A stretch of 64,000 bases of DNA from Mycolicibacterium agri (GCF_002553505.1 NZ_PDCP01000026.1:1-64000); one strand, 5' to 3'; positions 1 through 12,650 are shown, numbered from the stretch's first letter. Numbers and translations: made by a program. Notes: generated by a model from the letters alone, not told the origin.

Positions 1-663
1 AGGCCGCCCAGCATCACAACCACTCACCTGCACCCACAAAGAACCTCAATCGAGCGCCAGGTGAAAGATCGAGGCTAACCGGCGAAACTGCTGGTCCAAA
101 GGCGCGACAGCGTGCTACCGCAGCGCTGATAGGCTGCATGGAATATGCTGTGGCACTCTTACGTCATGAAACACGTTCAGAACCAACATGTTTCCAGCAG
201 ATCGTGGTGGCGTTGATCGACGCTTCGGTTGTTCTGGCACGCTGGTGCGAAGATACTGTGTGCCACGAAAAATGCTATGGCACAACGAAAAACAGACAGC
301 TCGCCGTGAAAAGGGGCAGCAGCGAACCTTTTCAGTTGCTGACATCGCGAAAACCGCTGATGAGGGCCATATCTGGGGCTGATCCGGTCCAATTCCCCGT
401 CGTGTCAACCCCGTTAAACGTGTCACGGGTCACAAAATGCACGTGATCTGACTCACGAAAATCCGGCGGGCAACGGCAATCTGACGACGCCGTCAAACGT
501 CGCGATGACCTGCGCGGACGACGGTGAAAAGACGTCGTGATCTGTCCGTGATCTAACCGCGATCATGCCTATACCCGATATGACTTTGACGGAAACGGTT
601 TGTACCGTCCCTGACGGCTCCAAAAGAGCAAACAAGTTCAGATAACCACGAACCTGCGTGTGA
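1..663. other. Gene-free stretch upstream of rpfE
   Basis: No convincing gene is seen. Both strands carry only short overlapping open frames of about 60-110 codons without recognisable domains or good ribosome sites, and the base composition is less GC-rich than the genes that follow. It probably holds the control region of the downstream rpf gene, including a CRP-like palindrome and a small ACGGT/ACCGT inverted repeat at 595-608. What lies to the left of base 1 is unknown. Confidence 0.5.
442..457. promoter_or_regulatory. CRP-like palindrome upstream of rpfE
   Basis: The sequence CGTGA, six bases, TCACG is a perfect palindrome close to the mycobacterial CRP consensus (TGTGA-N6-TCACA). CRP (Rv3676) is known to control rpfA in M. 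tuberculosis, so a link to this rpf gene is reasonable. It lies about 390 bp from the start codon, which is far unless transcription starts around 550-650. This is a motif match only. Confidence 0.3.
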
Positions 664-1172
<509 letters not shown>

Positions 1173-1195
1173 TCCGCGGTTAACCAGGTCTTTGT

Positions 1196-1234
1196 GGGGG
1201 TGCCGGGCCTTCGGGCTCGGCACCCCCTCTTTTT
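1196..1234 (+). terminator. Intrinsic terminator after rpfE
   Basis: A perfect 10-bp stem, GGGGGTGCCG (1196-1205) with CGGCACCCCC (1218-1227), has an inner GGGCC-TTCG-type loop and is followed by TCTTTTT. It is a textbook Rho-independent terminator and separates the two rpf genes. Confidence 0.9.
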
Positions 1235-1332
1235 CTCACCTATCACATCAAGCTCATCTGGCGCATCTTTCTCGCAAAACTCATTTAACTCATTTTTCCC
1301 ATCGCTAGCTGGGATAAATCGCGTCTCGATAA

Positions 1333-3048
<1,716 letters not shown>

Positions 3049-3089
3049 CCGTCGAACCTAGCGTGCGACGCCAAGGCTCTATAGATCTC

Positions 3090-3620
3090 CTACAGGTCGA
3101 ACACCAGCAGTGTGCTGGTGGCGGTGGCGACGACGGCGCCGTTGGCGTCGGTGACCACACCCTCGGCGAAGCCGACCCGTGACCCGGATTTCACCACCGT
3201 GCCGGTGGCGGTCAGCGTTCCGCTGGACAGCCGCACGGCCTTCAGATAGTTCACCTTGATCTCAATCGACGTGTAGCCCTTGTTTTTTGGCAATGTGCTG
3301 TGAACCGCGCAACCGGTCACCGAGTCCAGCAGCGTGCAGACAAGGCCGCCGTGCACCGCGCCGATCGGGTTGTACATCGACTCGTCGGGCTCGCACTCGA
3401 ACACCACCCGTCCCGGCTCGACCGACACGATTTTCGATCGCATCAGCCCGGCGATGGGCGCCCCTGGCAGTTCACCGTCGACGATGGCGCGCAGATAGTC
3501 GATGCCGGCCATGGCGAGGCCCTTGGCGGTGCTCGGCGCGGGGTCGTGCCATGTCACCGTGCGGGACCGCTGCGGGCCCCATCCGTCGCGGGTCGTCGCC
3601 TCGGCCAACTCTGCGGTCAT
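3090..3620 (-). CDS. PaaI-family hotdog thioesterase
   Basis: 176-residue hotdog-fold protein. The segment NPIGAVHGGLVCTLLDSVTG carries the HGG-plus-Asp signature of PaaI-type acyl-CoA thioesterases, followed by the paired strands typical of the fold (YLKAVRLSSGTLTATG). It would hydrolyse an acyl- or aryl-CoA in the cytoplasm. Its ATG overlaps the stop codon of the upstream hxlR gene by 4 bp, so the two are translationally coupled, and a monooxygenase gene follows. The about 35-residue N-terminal extension before the fold is not recognised. The substrate is unknown; the neighbouring monooxygenase suggests an aromatic compound. Confidence 0.85.
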   Translation of the reverse strand: MTAELAEATTRDGWGPQRSRTVTWHDPAPSTAKGLAMAGIDYLRAIVDGELPGAPIAGLMRSKIVSVEPGRVVFECEPDESMYNPIGAVHGGLVCTLLDSVTGCAVHSTLPKNKGYTSIEIKVNYLKAVRLSSGTLTATGTVVKSGSRVGFAEGVVTDANGAVVATATSTLLVFDL

Positions 3621-4012
3621 CGGGATCCTCGCTTCATCAACTCGGTCATGGGTCGGTACCTGGGCCTGCGATCGGGATCGTCGGGGGCGACGGCGTGGCG
3701 CTTACCCCACTCCAGCAGGGCATCCAGCACCGGCAGCAGCGCACGGCCAGACTCCGTGAGCCGGTACTCGTAGCGCGGCGGGCCGTCGTGGTACGGCGTT
3801 CGGGTGACGATGCCCGCCCATTCCAGCGCCTTCAACCGGGCCGCGATGCGGTCCCGCGGCGCTCCGGTGCCCGCGACGATGTCGCTGAAGCGGGTGGAGC
3901 CGAGGGCAATCTCCCGGACGACGAGCAGCGCCCACCGCTCGCCGACGATCTCCAGGGCCGCCGCGATGGGACAGGGTCGGCCGGGCAGCTCCGCCAACGC
4001 CGTTGTGGTCAC
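3617..4012 (-). CDS. HxlR-family transcriptional regulator
   Basis: 131-residue winged-helix regulator. The conserved HxlR start of the domain, CPIAAALEIVGERWALLVVREI, is present with its Cys near residue 14, followed by the wing RYEYRLTESGRALLPVL. HxlR proteins are small repressors or activators, some sensing aldehydes or quinones through the conserved Cys. The frame is open further upstream to 4072, but that would place coding sequence over a perfect 11-bp inverted repeat, so the GTG at 4012 is preferred. It heads the thioesterase/monooxygenase operon and is divergent from the S9 peptidase gene, so it may control both sides. Confidence 0.85.
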   Translation of the reverse strand: MTTTALAELPGRPCPIAAALEIVGERWALLVVREIALGSTRFSDIVAGTGAPRDRIAARLKALEWAGIVTRTPYHDGPPRYEYRLTESGRALLPVLDALLEWGKRHAVAPDDPDRRPRYRPMTELMKRGSR

Positions 4013-4030
4013 GCGAACCAGCCTGCCATC

Positions 4031-4055
4031 AGTAAGTTTGAAAATCAAACTTACT
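4031..4055. promoter_or_regulatory. Perfect 11-bp inverted repeat, likely HxlR operator
   Basis: AGTAAGTTTGA (4031-4041) and TCAAACTTACT (4045-4055) are exact reverse complements around AAA. The element lies between the divergent hxlR (start 4012) and peptidase (start 4079) genes and is far more AT-rich than its surroundings. HxlR regulators often bind such GTA-N-TAC-like palindromes next to their own promoters. The peptidase gene starts only 24 bp away, so binding would also block its promoter. Confidence 0.7.
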
Positions 4056-4078
4056 GTGTGTTGTGCTACCAAAGTCGG

Positions 4079-6070
4079 GTGAGCGAAACCCCATTCGACG
4101 ACCTCGACCGCTACTTCGCGCTGCCGCGGGTGTCCGGGCTGGCGGTGTCGCCCGACGGCTCCCGCGTCGTCACCACTGTCAGCGAGCTCAACGACAAGCG
4201 CACCGAATACGTCACCGCCGTGTGGGAGCTGGACCCCGACGGTCGGCGCGCGGCGCGCCGGTTGACCCGCGGCGCCAAGGGCGAATCGTCACCGACATTC
4301 ACCTCCGACGGTGATCTGCTGTTCGTGTCGGTGCGCCCGACGCCCGAGGACGACAAACCACCCGCGGCGCTGTGGCGCCTGCCCGCATCCGGCGGCGAGG
4401 CGATCGAGATCCTCGCCCCGCCAGGCGGAGTCGACGCCGTCAAGGCCGCGCGCGACGCCGCCGCGACGGTGGTCCGCACCTCGATGTTGCCGTCGGCGGA
4501 AAGCCTCGACGACGACCGCCGTCTGCGAAACCTGCGCAAAGACAACAAGATCGACGCGATCCTGCACACCGGCTACCCGATCCGATTCTGGGACAAGGAC
4601 CTTGGGCCCGCGGCCCCGCACCTGCTGGCGCTCGACGATACTTCTCGACCCAACGACCTGACACCGCAACCCGAGGCGGCGCTGCGCGAAACCGACTACG
4701 ACGTCAGCGCCGACGGCCGCTTCGTGGTGACGTCATGGCAGCGTCCCGGCCGCGGCGCAGCCCGGCGTTCGGTGCTGGTGCGGATCGACCTCGCCGACGG
4801 CACCCACACCGTCATCGCCGACGACCCCGACGCCGACCTGTGGAGCCCGGCTATCGCACCGGACGGGTCGGCGGTGGCGTTCCTGCGCGAGGGTTACTCC
4901 ACGCCCGCGCAGGCGCCGCGAATCAGCCTGGGCTACTTGCGATTCGGCGAACAACCGCGAGGGCTCGCGCCGGAGTGGGACCGCTGGCCGGCCTCGGTGA
5001 CGTGGTCGCGCAGCGGTGATGCGCTGATCGTCACCGCCGACGACGGCGGCCGGTGCCCGGTGTTCAGAATCGGCATCGGCGACGGCGCGGTCGAGGCGTT
5101 GACCGCCGACGACTACGCCTACACCGACGTGACGACGGCACCCGGCGGGGTGATCTACGCGCTGCGCAGTTCGTATGCGGCCACGCCGCATCCGGTGCGC
5201 ATCGACGCCGACGGCACGGTCACGGTCCTGCCGTGCATCGACCAGCCGCAGCTGCCCGGCACGCTCACCGAGATGACGGCCACCACGGCCGAGGGGTGCG
5301 CGGTGCGCTCGTGGCTGGTGCTCCCCGATGTCGACAAATATGAAGCGCAGGCCCCGCTTCTGCTGTGGGTGCACGGCGGCCCGCTCAACAGCTGGAACGC
5401 CTGGCACTGGCGGTGGAACCCGTGGGTGCTGGCCGCGCGCGGTTACGCCGTCCTGCTGCCGGATCCCGCGCTGTCGACCGGATACGGCCAGGATTTCATC
5501 CAGCGCGGCTGGGGCCATTGGGGCGCGGCGCCGTACGAGGACCTCATCGCAATCACCGACGCAGCGTGCGCCCACCCGCGGATCGACGCCTCCCGCACCG
5601 CCGCGATGGGCGGCTCCTTCGGCGGCTACATGGCCAACTGGATCGCAGGCCACACCGACCGGTTCAACGCGATCGTCACCCATGCCAGCCTGTGGGCGCT
5701 CGACCAGTTCAACTCCACCACCGACGCCGCCTACTACTGGGTCCGCGAGATGACGAGGGAGATGGCGGAGGCCAACTCGCCGCACCGATTCGTCAAGGAC
5801 ATCCGCACGCCGTTGCTCGTCATCCACGGCGACAAGGACTATCGCGTGCCGATCGGTGAGGCGCTGCGGCTGTGGTACGAGCTGCTCAGCGAGTCCGGCC
5901 TGCCCGCCGCCGAGGACGGCACGAGCCCGCACCGGTTCCTCTACTTCCCGTCGGAGAACCATTGGGTGCTCAATCCCCAGCACGCCAAGATCTGGTACGA
6001 GGTGGTGATCGCCTTCCTGGCCAAGCACGTGCTCGGCGAGGACGTCGAACTGCCCGAGGCGCTGGGGTAG
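4079..6070 (+). CDS. S9-family (prolyl oligopeptidase-type) peptidase
   Basis: 663-residue serine peptidase. The N-terminal half (about 1-390) is a beta-propeller-like region with repeated SPDG and SADG motifs. The C-terminal alpha/beta-hydrolase domain has LLLWVHGGP, the nucleophile motif GGSFGGYM with Ser near residue 513, the Asp region VIHGDKDYRVP, and the His in ENHW. No signal peptide is seen, so it is probably cytoplasmic and cleaves short peptides. The open frame reaches back to 3287, but that part is antisense to the thioesterase and hxlR genes. GTG 4079 gives the natural start MSETPFDDLDRYFALP, with almost no leader after the operator. It ends 11 bp before the next gene. Confidence 0.88.
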   Translation: MSETPFDDLDRYFALPRVSGLAVSPDGSRVVTTVSELNDKRTEYVTAVWELDPDGRRAARRLTRGAKGESSPTFTSDGDLLFVSVRPTPEDDKPPAALWRLPASGGEAIEILAPPGGVDAVKAARDAAATVVRTSMLPSAESLDDDRRLRNLRKDNKIDAILHTGYPIRFWDKDLGPAAPHLLALDDTSRPNDLTPQPEAALRETDYDVSADGRFVVTSWQRPGRGAARRSVLVRIDLADGTHTVIADDPDADLWSPAIAPDGSAVAFLREGYSTPAQAPRISLGYLRFGEQPRGLAPEWDRWPASVTWSRSGDALIVTADDGGRCPVFRIGIGDGAVEALTADDYAYTDVTTAPGGVIYALRSSYAATPHPVRIDADGTVTVLPCIDQPQLPGTLTEMTATTAEGCAVRSWLVLPDVDKYEAQAPLLLWVHGGPLNSWNAWHWRWNPWVLAARGYAVLLPDPALSTGYGQDFIQRGWGHWGAAPYEDLIAITDAACAHPRIDASRTAAMGGSFGGYMANWIAGHTDRFNAIVTHASLWALDQFNSTTDAAYYWVREMTREMAEANSPHRFVKDIRTPLLVIHGDKDYRVPIGEALRLWYELLSESGLPAAEDGTSPHRFLYFPSENHWVLNPQHAKIWYEVVIAFLAKHVLGEDVELPEALG

Positions 6071-6081
6071 CGTCGGATTCG

Positions 6082-7338
6082 ATGACGCAGGACCAACGTG
6101 AATTCGACATCGTCTTATACGGCGCGACCGGGTTCGTCGGGAAGCTGACGGCCGAATACCTCGCGCGGGCCGGCGGCGCCGTGCGGATTGCGCTGGCCGG
6201 TCGGTCCCAGGACAAGCTGCGGGCCGTCCAGCAGACGTTGGGCGAGAGCGCGCGGTCGTGGCAGCTGATCACCGCGGACGCTTCGCAGCCGGACACACTC
6301 AAGGCGATGGCCGAACGCACCCGGGTGGTGGTGAGCACGGTCGGGCCGTACAACCGCTACGGTGTGCCGCTGGTCGCCGCATGCGCAGAAGCGGGCACCG
6401 ACTACGCCGACCTGACCGGCGAGCCGATGTTCATGCGCAAGTGCATCGACCTGTACCACAAGCAGGCCGTCGACACCGGAGCCCGCATCGTGCACGCGTG
6501 CGGATTCGACTCCGTCCCTTCGGATCTCAGCGTCTACGCGCTGCATCGGCGGGTCACCGACGACGGCGAAGGCGAACTCACCGACACCACGTTCGTGGTG
6601 CGCAAGATGGTCGGCGGCCTGTCCGGCGGAACGATCGCGTCGATGACCGACGTTCTCCGGGCCATGGCCAACGACCCGGAAGTGCGCCGCCTGCTTGAGG
6701 ATCCCTACACGTTGACCCCGGACCGGGCCGCCGAACCCGAACTCGACCCGCAGCCCGACATGCCGTGGCGGCGCGGCAGCCAGATCGCGCCGGAGCTGGA
6801 CGGAATCTGGACGGCCGGCTTCATGATGGCACCGGTCAATACGCGAGTCGTTCGGCGCAGCAACGCATTACAGGACTTTGCATACGGCAGGCGGTTCCGC
6901 TACTCGGAATGCCAGAGCGTCGGGTCCTCGCCGGTGGCGCCGGTCGCGTCGGCGGCGTTCGCGGGCGTCGGTGCGCTGGTGACCAAGGTGGGCACCCGCT
7001 ATCTGAACAAGGTGCCCGAGCGCTACATCGAGAAGATTCTGCCCAAGCCGGGCAGCGGACCCAGCGAACGAACCCGCGAGCGGGGCCATTACACGGTCGA
7101 GACGTACACCAGGACCACCACGGGTGCGCGGTACCGGGCGAGGATGTCCCAGCAGGGCGACCCGGGCTACAAGGCCACGTCGGTGCTGCTCGGCGAGTGT
7201 GCGTTGGCGCTGGCGTTGGACCGCGACCGGCTGTCCGATCTGCGCGGTGTATTGACGCCCGCGGCAGCGATGGGTGACGCGCTGTTGGCCCGATTCCCCG
7301 CTGCCGGTGTGTCTTTGGACGTCACACGGCTGAATTGA
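6082..7338 (+). CDS. Rv2449c-like saccharopine dehydrogenase-fold / trans-acting enoyl reductase family protein
   Basis: 418-residue oxidoreductase with an N-terminal Rossmann fold (IVLYGATGFVGKLTAEYLA, residues 8-26) and the family segment SRSQDKLRAV-type NADP region. Position between rpf and valS and its length match M. tuberculosis Rv2449c. Its relatives include the trans-acting enoyl reductase Rv2953 of phthiocerol/phenolglycolipid synthesis, but the role of the Rv2449c branch is not established; a lipid substrate is a guess. ATG start right after the peptidase gene, which suggests co-transcription. The hydrophobic stretch ASAAFAGVGALVTKVG near residue 290 could attach it to membranes, as in the family. 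Confidence 0.85.
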   Translation: MTQDQREFDIVLYGATGFVGKLTAEYLARAGGAVRIALAGRSQDKLRAVQQTLGESARSWQLITADASQPDTLKAMAERTRVVVSTVGPYNRYGVPLVAACAEAGTDYADLTGEPMFMRKCIDLYHKQAVDTGARIVHACGFDSVPSDLSVYALHRRVTDDGEGELTDTTFVVRKMVGGLSGGTIASMTDVLRAMANDPEVRRLLEDPYTLTPDRAAEPELDPQPDMPWRRGSQIAPELDGIWTAGFMMAPVNTRVVRRSNALQDFAYGRRFRYSECQSVGSSPVAPVASAAFAGVGALVTKVGTRYLNKVPERYIEKILPKPGSGPSERTRERGHYTVETYTRTTTGARYRARMSQQGDPGYKATSVLLGECALALALDRDRLSDLRGVLTPAAAMGDALLARFPAAGVSLDVTRLN

Positions 7339-7428
7339 TCGGCGCGAGCCGAAGCCGTGTCAACCAAGATCAGCTGGACTAGTGTCATCTTCGGCATGCG
7401 GTAACCAGCGACGAGGGTGGAGTACGAC

Positions 7429-8055
7429 ATGGCAGGCCTTGACGATCTCTTCGCACAGATCCCGGTAAGCGACATCGCGAGCAAACTCGGCGAAGACGAG
7501 GGCGAGGTGAACAACGCCGTCAAGACGCTGGTTCCCGCGCTGGTGGGTGGGCTCGCCCAGAACGTGCAGTCCAATGACATCGACTCCAGCAAGCTTGAGT
7601 CCGCGGTCGCCCAGCAGGGCGGCAGCGGACTGCTCGATGGGGGAGTCAACGTCGAGCAGGTCGACGAGAACGAGGGCGACAACCTGGTCGCGCACCTGTT
7701 CGGCGGCAACGACAGCACCGCCGTCGCCTCCGCGCTCGGCGGAACCGGCGCCGGTAGCAGCGACCTGATCAGGAAACTGCTGCCGATCATCACGCCGATC
7801 GTGCTGGCCTACATCGGCAAGCAACTCAACAAGGGCTCCGCGCCGACGCCCCAGCCGCAGGGCCAGCAGTCGGGCGGCGGCCTCGGCGACATCCTCGGCA
7901 GCATCCTCGGCGGCTCGACCGGCGGTGGCGCTTCCGGCGGCGGTGCCGGCGGCGGGGACAACCCGCTGGGCAGCATCCTCGGCAGCGTGCTGGGCGGTCA
8001 GCAGGGCGGCGCGATCGGCGACATCCTGGGCGGGCTGCTCGGCGGCAGGAAGTAG
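7429..8055 (+). CDS. DUF937 protein with Gly-rich low-complexity tail
   Basis: 208 residues. The first 130 or so form a DUF937 domain (DLFAQIPVSDIASKLG, then LVPALVGGLAQNV and LLPIITPIVLAYIGKQL). The rest is a Gly/Gln-rich tail with repeated LGDILGSILGG-like units. Function is unknown for the family; it is common in actinobacteria. ATG 7429 has GGGTGGAG upstream. It may be cotranscribed with the preceding oxidoreductase (90-bp gap). A GCGGCTGG/CCAGCCGC hairpin starts at its stop codon (8055-8097) and may act as a weak end of transcript. Confidence 0.82.
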   Translation: MAGLDDLFAQIPVSDIASKLGEDEGEVNNAVKTLVPALVGGLAQNVQSNDIDSSKLESAVAQQGGSGLLDGGVNVEQVDENEGDNLVAHLFGGNDSTAVASALGGTGAGSSDLIRKLLPIITPIVLAYIGKQLNKGSAPTPQPQGQQSGGGLGDILGSILGGSTGGGASGGGAGGGDNPLGSILGSVLGGQQGGAIGDILGGLLGGRK

Positions 8056-8170
8056 CGGCTGGAAAAAGCGGCGGCAGCAGCGGCGGGGACCAGCCGCAGG
8101 AAACAGCCGGGAGATAGCCCGAGCAGTAGGCGCACCTGAGCGCGCGCAGCGCACTCCATAGAATGGCGCG

Positions 8171-10819
8171 GTGACCGCCAGTTCGAAGCCAGCTGCCGCC
8201 CTGCCCAAGTCGTGGGACCCGGGCGCGGTGGAAAGCGACCTCTACCAGGGCTGGGTCGACGCTGGCTACTTCACGGCCGACCCGCACAGCGACAAGCCGG
8301 CGTATTCCATTGTGTTGCCGCCGCCGAACGTCACCGGCAGCCTGCACATGGGCCACGCGCTCGACCACACGCTGATGGATGCGCTCACCCGGCGCAAGCG
8401 GATGCAGGGTTATGAGGTGCTGTGGCTGCCCGGCATGGACCATGCGGGCATCGCCACCCAGACGGTGGTGGAAAAGCAGCTGGCCGTCGACGGTAAGACC
8501 AAGGAGGACTTCGGCCGCGAGCTGTTCGTCGAGAAGGTCTGGGACTGGAAACGCGAGTCCGGCGGCACCATCGGCGCGCAGATGCGCAGGCTCGGCGACG
8601 GCGTCGACTGGACCCGCGACCGCTTCACCATGGACGAGGGCCTGTCCCGCGCGGTCCGCACAATCTTCAAGCGGCTCTACGATGCCGGGCTGATCTACCA
8701 GGCCGAGCGGCTGGTCAACTGGTCGCCGGTGCTGGAGACGGCCATCTCAGACCTCGAGGTGTCCTACTCCGACGTCGAGGGCGAGCTGGTGTCGTTCCGG
8801 TACGGGTCGATGTCCGACGACGAACCGCACATCGTGGTGGCCACCACCCGGGTCGAGACGATGCTCGGCGACACCGCGATCGCGGTGCACCCCGACGACG
8901 AGCGCTACAAGCACCTGGTCGGCAAGACGCTGCCGCACCCGTTCGTCGACCGCGAACTGATCATCGTCGCCGACGAGCACGTCGACCCCGAATTCGGCAC
9001 CGGCGCAGTGAAGGTCACCCCGGCACACGACCCGAACGACTTCGAGATCGGGCTGCGGCACAAGCTGCCGATGCCGTCGATCATGGACACCAAGGCCAGG
9101 ATCGTCGACACCGGAACCCAATTCGACGGCATGGACCGGTTCGAGGCCCGCGTCGCGGTGCGTGAGGCGTTGGCCGCCCAAGGCCGGATCGTCGAGGAGA
9201 AGCGGCCCTACGTGCACAGCGTCGGGCATTCCGACCGCAGCGGCGAGCCCATCGAACCGCGGCTGTCGCTGCAGTGGTGGGTGAAGGTGGAATCACTGGC
9301 CAAGGCCGCCGGTGACGCAGTTCGCAACGGGCAGACGGTGATTCACCCTGCCAGCTTGGAGCCACGCTGGTTCGGCTGGGTCGACAACATGCACGATTGG
9401 TGCATTTCGCGCCAGCTGTGGTGGGGGCATCGCATCCCTATCTGGCACGGCCCCAACGGCGAGAAGGTCTGCGTCGGACCGGACGAGGCGCCGCCCGAGG
9501 GCTGGGAACAGGACCCCGACGTGCTGGACACGTGGTTCTCCTCGGCGCTGTGGCCGTTCTCCACCATGGGCTGGCCCGACGCCACGCCCGAACTGGCCAA
9601 GTTCTATCCCACGACCGTCCTCGTCACCGGCTACGACATCCTGTTCTTCTGGGTGGCTCGCATGATGATGTTCGGCATGTTCGTCTCCGACGATCCGGCG
9701 ATCACGCTGAACGGGAAGCGCGGACCGCAGGTGCCGTTCGAGAATGTGTTCCTGCACGGGCTGATTCGCGACGAGTTCGGCCGCAAGATGAGCAAGTCGC
9801 GCGGCAATGGCATCGACCCGCTGGACTGGGTGGAGAAGTTCGGCGCCGACGCGCTGCGGTTCACCCTCGCCCGCGGCGCCAGCCCAGGCGGTGACCTGTC
9901 GATCGGTGAAGACCATGCGCGCGCCTCGCGCAACTTCGCGACCAAGCTGTTCAACGCGACGCGGTTCGCGCTGATGAACGGGGCCAGTCCCGCGCCGCTG
10001 CCCGACACCGCCGAGCTGACCGACGCTGACCGCTGGATTCTGGGCCGCATGGAAGAGGTTCGCGCCGAGGTGGATTCGGCGTTCGACAACTACGAATTCA
10101 GTCGCGCGTGCGAGTCGCTCTACCACTTCGCGTGGGACGAGTTCTGCGACTGGTACGTCGAGCTGGCCAAAGTTCAGCTGGCGGAGGGCGTTACGCACAC
10201 CACCGCCGTGCTCGCCGCGGTGCTGGACACGCTGCTGAAGCTGCTGCACCCGGTGATGCCGTTCGTCACCGAGACGCTGTGGAAGTCGCTCACCGGCGGC
10301 GAGTCGCTGGTCATCGCGCCGTGGCCGACCGCCTCCGGGTTCTCGATGGATCCTGTTGCGGTGCAACGCATCACCGATATGCAGAAGCTCGTCACCGAGG
10401 TGCGGCGGTTCCGCAGCGACCAGGGCCTCGCCGACAGGCAGAAGGTGCCCGCCCGGCTGACCGATGTCGCCGCCGCCGATCTGGACGCCCAGATCCCGGC
10501 GGTCACCTCGCTGGCATGGTTGACGCCCGCAGGGGACGGCTTCACCCCGTCTGCGTCGGTGGAGGTGCGGTTGACCCGCGGCACCGTCGTCGTCGAGCTC
10601 GACACCTCCGGCACCGTCGACGTCGCCGCCGAGCGCCGTCGGCTGGAGAAGGACCTGGCCGCCGCGGAGAAGGAACTCAAGGGCACCACCGCCAAGCTCG
10701 AGAACGAGGCGTTCCTTGCCAAGGCGCCCGCCGAGGTCGTCGACAAGATCCGGCGGCGCCAGCAGGTCGCCCGCGAGGAAGTGGACCGCATCAACGCCAG
10801 GCTGGCTTCGCTAACGTGA
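8171..10819 (+). CDS. valS: Valyl-tRNA synthetase
   Basis: 882-residue class I aminoacyl-tRNA synthetase that charges tRNA-Val. It has the HIGH-type motif in [15 protein letters not shown] (about residues 50-64), an inserted editing domain that removes mischarged Thr, and the KMSKS motif in [13 protein letters not shown]. The C-terminal coiled coil ([18 protein letters not shown]) is the usual ValRS arm. Length and order are normal. GTG start. It overlaps folC by 4 bp (GTGA), the same arrangement as Rv2448c-Rv2447c. Confidence 0.98.
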   Translation: MTASSKPAAALPKSWDPGAVESDLYQGWVDAGYFTADPHSDKPAYSIVLPPPNVTGSLHMGHALDHTLMDALTRRKRMQGYEVLWLPGMDHAGIATQTVVEKQLAVDGKTKEDFGRELFVEKVWDWKRESGGTIGAQMRRLGDGVDWTRDRFTMDEGLSRAVRTIFKRLYDAGLIYQAERLVNWSPVLETAISDLEVSYSDVEGELVSFRYGSMSDDEPHIVVATTRVETMLGDTAIAVHPDDERYKHLVGKTLPHPFVDRELIIVADEHVDPEFGTGAVKVTPAHDPNDFEIGLRHKLPMPSIMDTKARIVDTGTQFDGMDRFEARVAVREALAAQGRIVEEKRPYVHSVGHSDRSGEPIEPRLSLQWWVKVESLAKAAGDAVRNGQTVIHPASLEPRWFGWVDNMHDWCISRQLWWGHRIPIWHGPNGEKVCVGPDEAPPEGWEQDPDVLDTWFSSALWPFSTMGWPDATPELAKFYPTTVLVTGYDILFFWVARMMMFGMFVSDDPAITLNGKRGPQVPFENVFLHGLIRDEFGRKMSKSRGNGIDPLDWVEKFGADALRFTLARGASPGGDLSIGEDHARASRNFATKLFNATRFALMNGASPAPLPDTAELTDADRWILGRMEEVRAEVDSAFDNYEFSRACESLYHFAWDEFCDWYVELAKVQLAEGVTHTTAVLAAVLDTLLKLLHPVMPFVTETLWKSLTGGESLVIAPWPTASGFSMDPVAVQRITDMQKLVTEVRRFRSDQGLADRQKVPARLTDVAAADLDAQIPAVTSLAWLTPAGDGFTPSASVEVRLTRGTVVVELDTSGTVDVAAERRRLEKDLAAAEKELKGTTAKLENEAFLAKAPAEVVDKIRRRQQVAREEVDRINARLASLT

Positions 10820-12255
10820 CTTCGGAGCCGCAAGACCCGCGACACGAGGCGGCCGCAGGCCCCAGCCCGGACGAGGTCGCGGCGCTGCTGCAGGTCGAGC
10901 ACCTGCTCGATCAGCGTTCGCCGGAAACGAAATTGGAGCCGAGCACGGCTCGGATCTCGGCGCTGATGGAGATGCTGGGTTCGCCGCAGCGCGGCTACCC
11001 GTCGATCCACATCGCCGGCACCAACGGCAAGACGTCGGTGGCCCGCATGATCGATTCGCTGCTCACCGCGCTGCACCGCCGCACGGGCCGCACGACCAGC
11101 CCGCATCTGCAGTCCGCCGTCGAACGCATCGCGATCGACAACAAGCCGATCAGCCCGGCGCAATACGTCGCGACCTACCGCGAGATCGAACCGTTCGTCG
11201 AGATGGTCGACAAACAGTCCGAGGCGGCGGGCGGCCCGCCGATGAGCAAGTTCGAGGTCGTCACCGCGATGGCGTTCGCGGCCTTCGCCGACGCGCCCGT
11301 CGACGTCGCCGTCGTCGAGGTCGGCATGGGCGGACGCTGGGACGCCACCAACATCGTCGACGCCCCGGTGGCGGTGATCACCCCGATCGGCGTCGACCAC
11401 ACCGACTACCTCGGCAGCGAGATCTCCGAAATCGCCACGGAGAAGGCCGGAATCATTGTCAAGCAGCCCGAGGCCCTGATCCCCGTCGACACCGTCGCGG
11501 TGATCGGCAGGCAGGTGCCCGAAGCGATGGAGGTGCTGCTGGCCCAGACGGTCAAAGCCGACGCCGCGGTCGCACGCGAGGACTCCGAATTCGCGGTGCT
11601 GAGTCGCCAGGTTGCGATCGGCGGTCAACTGCTCGAACTGCAGGGCCTGGGCGGGGTGTACTCGGAGGTGTTCCTGCCGCTGCACGGTGAACATCAGGCC
11701 CACAACGCCGCGGTCGCGCTGGCCGCCGTCGAGGCCTTCTTCGGCGCGGGCGCGCAACGCCAACTCGACATCGATGCGGTGCGCGCAGGCTTCGCGGCCG
11801 CCACCAGCCCCGGCCGGTTGGAGCGGATGCGCAGCGCGCCAACGGTTTTCATCGATGCTGCGCACAATCCGTTGGGCGCGGCCGCGCTGGCGCAGACCCT
11901 GGCCGAGGAGTTCGACTTCCGGTTCCTGGTCGGCGTGGTGTCGGTGATGGAAGGCAAGGACGTCGACGGCATCCTGGCCGCGCTCGAGCCGGTGTTCGAT
12001 CAGATCGTCGTCACGCACAACGGCTCGCCGCGCGCGCTGGACGTGGAAGGACTCGCCTTGCGCGCCGAGGAGCGCTTCGGCCCCGAACGGGTGGTCGTCG
12101 CGCCGACGCTGCCCGACGCCATCGAAACCGCGACGGCGCTCGTCGAGGAGTCGGGCTTCGAGGGCGAGGGGTTCTCCGGCAGCGGGATGGTGATCACCGG
12201 CTCGGTCGTCACCGCGGGCGCGGCGCGCACCCTGTTCGGCAAGGATCCGGCGTGA
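10816..12255 (+). CDS. folC: Folylpolyglutamate synthase / dihydrofolate synthase
   Basis: 479-residue Mur-ligase-type enzyme that adds glutamate to dihydropteroate and to folates. The P-loop [13 protein letters not shown] is near residue 70, with the family motifs [19 protein letters not shown] and [12 protein letters not shown] start overlapping the valS stop (GTGA) is chosen; the frame is open far upstream but that part is antisense shadow of valS. The next gene overlaps its stop by 4 bp, so valS-folC-DUF4233 are coupled. Confidence 0.97.
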   Translation: MTSEPQDPRHEAAAGPSPDEVAALLQVEHLLDQRSPETKLEPSTARISALMEMLGSPQRGYPSIHIAGTNGKTSVARMIDSLLTALHRRTGRTTSPHLQSAVERIAIDNKPISPAQYVATYREIEPFVEMVDKQSEAAGGPPMSKFEVVTAMAFAAFADAPVDVAVVEVGMGGRWDATNIVDAPVAVITPIGVDHTDYLGSEISEIATEKAGIIVKQPEALIPVDTVAVIGRQVPEAMEVLLAQTVKADAAVAREDSEFAVLSRQVAIGGQLLELQGLGGVYSEVFLPLHGEHQAHNAAVALAAVEAFFGAGAQRQLDIDAVRAGFAAATSPGRLERMRSAPTVFIDAAHNPLGAAALAQTLAEEFDFRFLVGVVSVMEGKDVDGILAALEPVFDQIVVTHNGSPRALDVEGLALRAEERFGPERVVVAPTLPDAIETATALVEESGFEGEGFSGSGMVITGSVVTAGAARTLFGKDPA

Positions 12256-12650
12256 GCGAGTTGCCGCGCAGCAGCGCCGCCCCCGACCCGTGGAAGAGCT
12301 TCCGCGGGGTGATGGCGGGCACGCTGATCCTGGAAGCCGTCGCCATCCTGCTGGCACTGCCGGTGGTGTCGCAGGCGTATGACGGGCTGACGGCGGCGAC
12401 GGGCAGCTACCTGGTCGGGCTGGCGGTGGTGTTCATCCTGCTGGCCGGGCTGCAGGGCAGGCCGTGGGCCATCTGGGTCAATCTCGCCATGCAGGTGGTG
12501 GTGATCGCCGGGTGGGCGCTGCACGGCGCCGTCGGCTTCATCGGCCTGATCTTCGCGGGGGTGTGGCTGCTGATCCTCTACCTCCGCAGCGAAGTGAAGC
12601 GACGCCAGGAACGCGGCCTGCTGCCTGGTCAACAGCCGCCGCCCGAATAA
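12252..12650 (+). CDS. DUF4233 integral membrane protein (Rv2446c-like)
   Basis: 132-residue protein with four predicted membrane helices (TLILEAVAILLALPVV; YLVGLAVVFILLAGLQ; WVNLAMQVVVIAGWALHG; GFIGLIFAGVWLLILYL) and a basic, Pro-rich C-terminus. This is the conserved actinobacterial DUF4233 family, always found behind folC as Rv2446c is. Function is unknown. GTG start overlaps the folC stop. Confidence 0.9.
   Translation: MSELPRSSAAPDPWKSFRGVMAGTLILEAVAILLALPVVSQAYDGLTAATGSYLVGLAVVFILLAGLQGRPWAIWVNLAMQVVVIAGWALHGAVGFIGLIFAGVWLLILYLRSEVKRRQERGLLPGQQPPPE

Noticed and set aside
115..446. Overlapping open frames on both strands near the left edge
   Set aside because: Cys/Arg/Ser-rich products without domains, no ribosome sites, and mutual overlap; treated as non-coding.
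3287..4078. Long N-terminal extension of the S9 peptidase frame
   Set aside because: Antisense to the thioesterase and hxlR genes and of random-looking composition; the family N-terminus starts at 4079.
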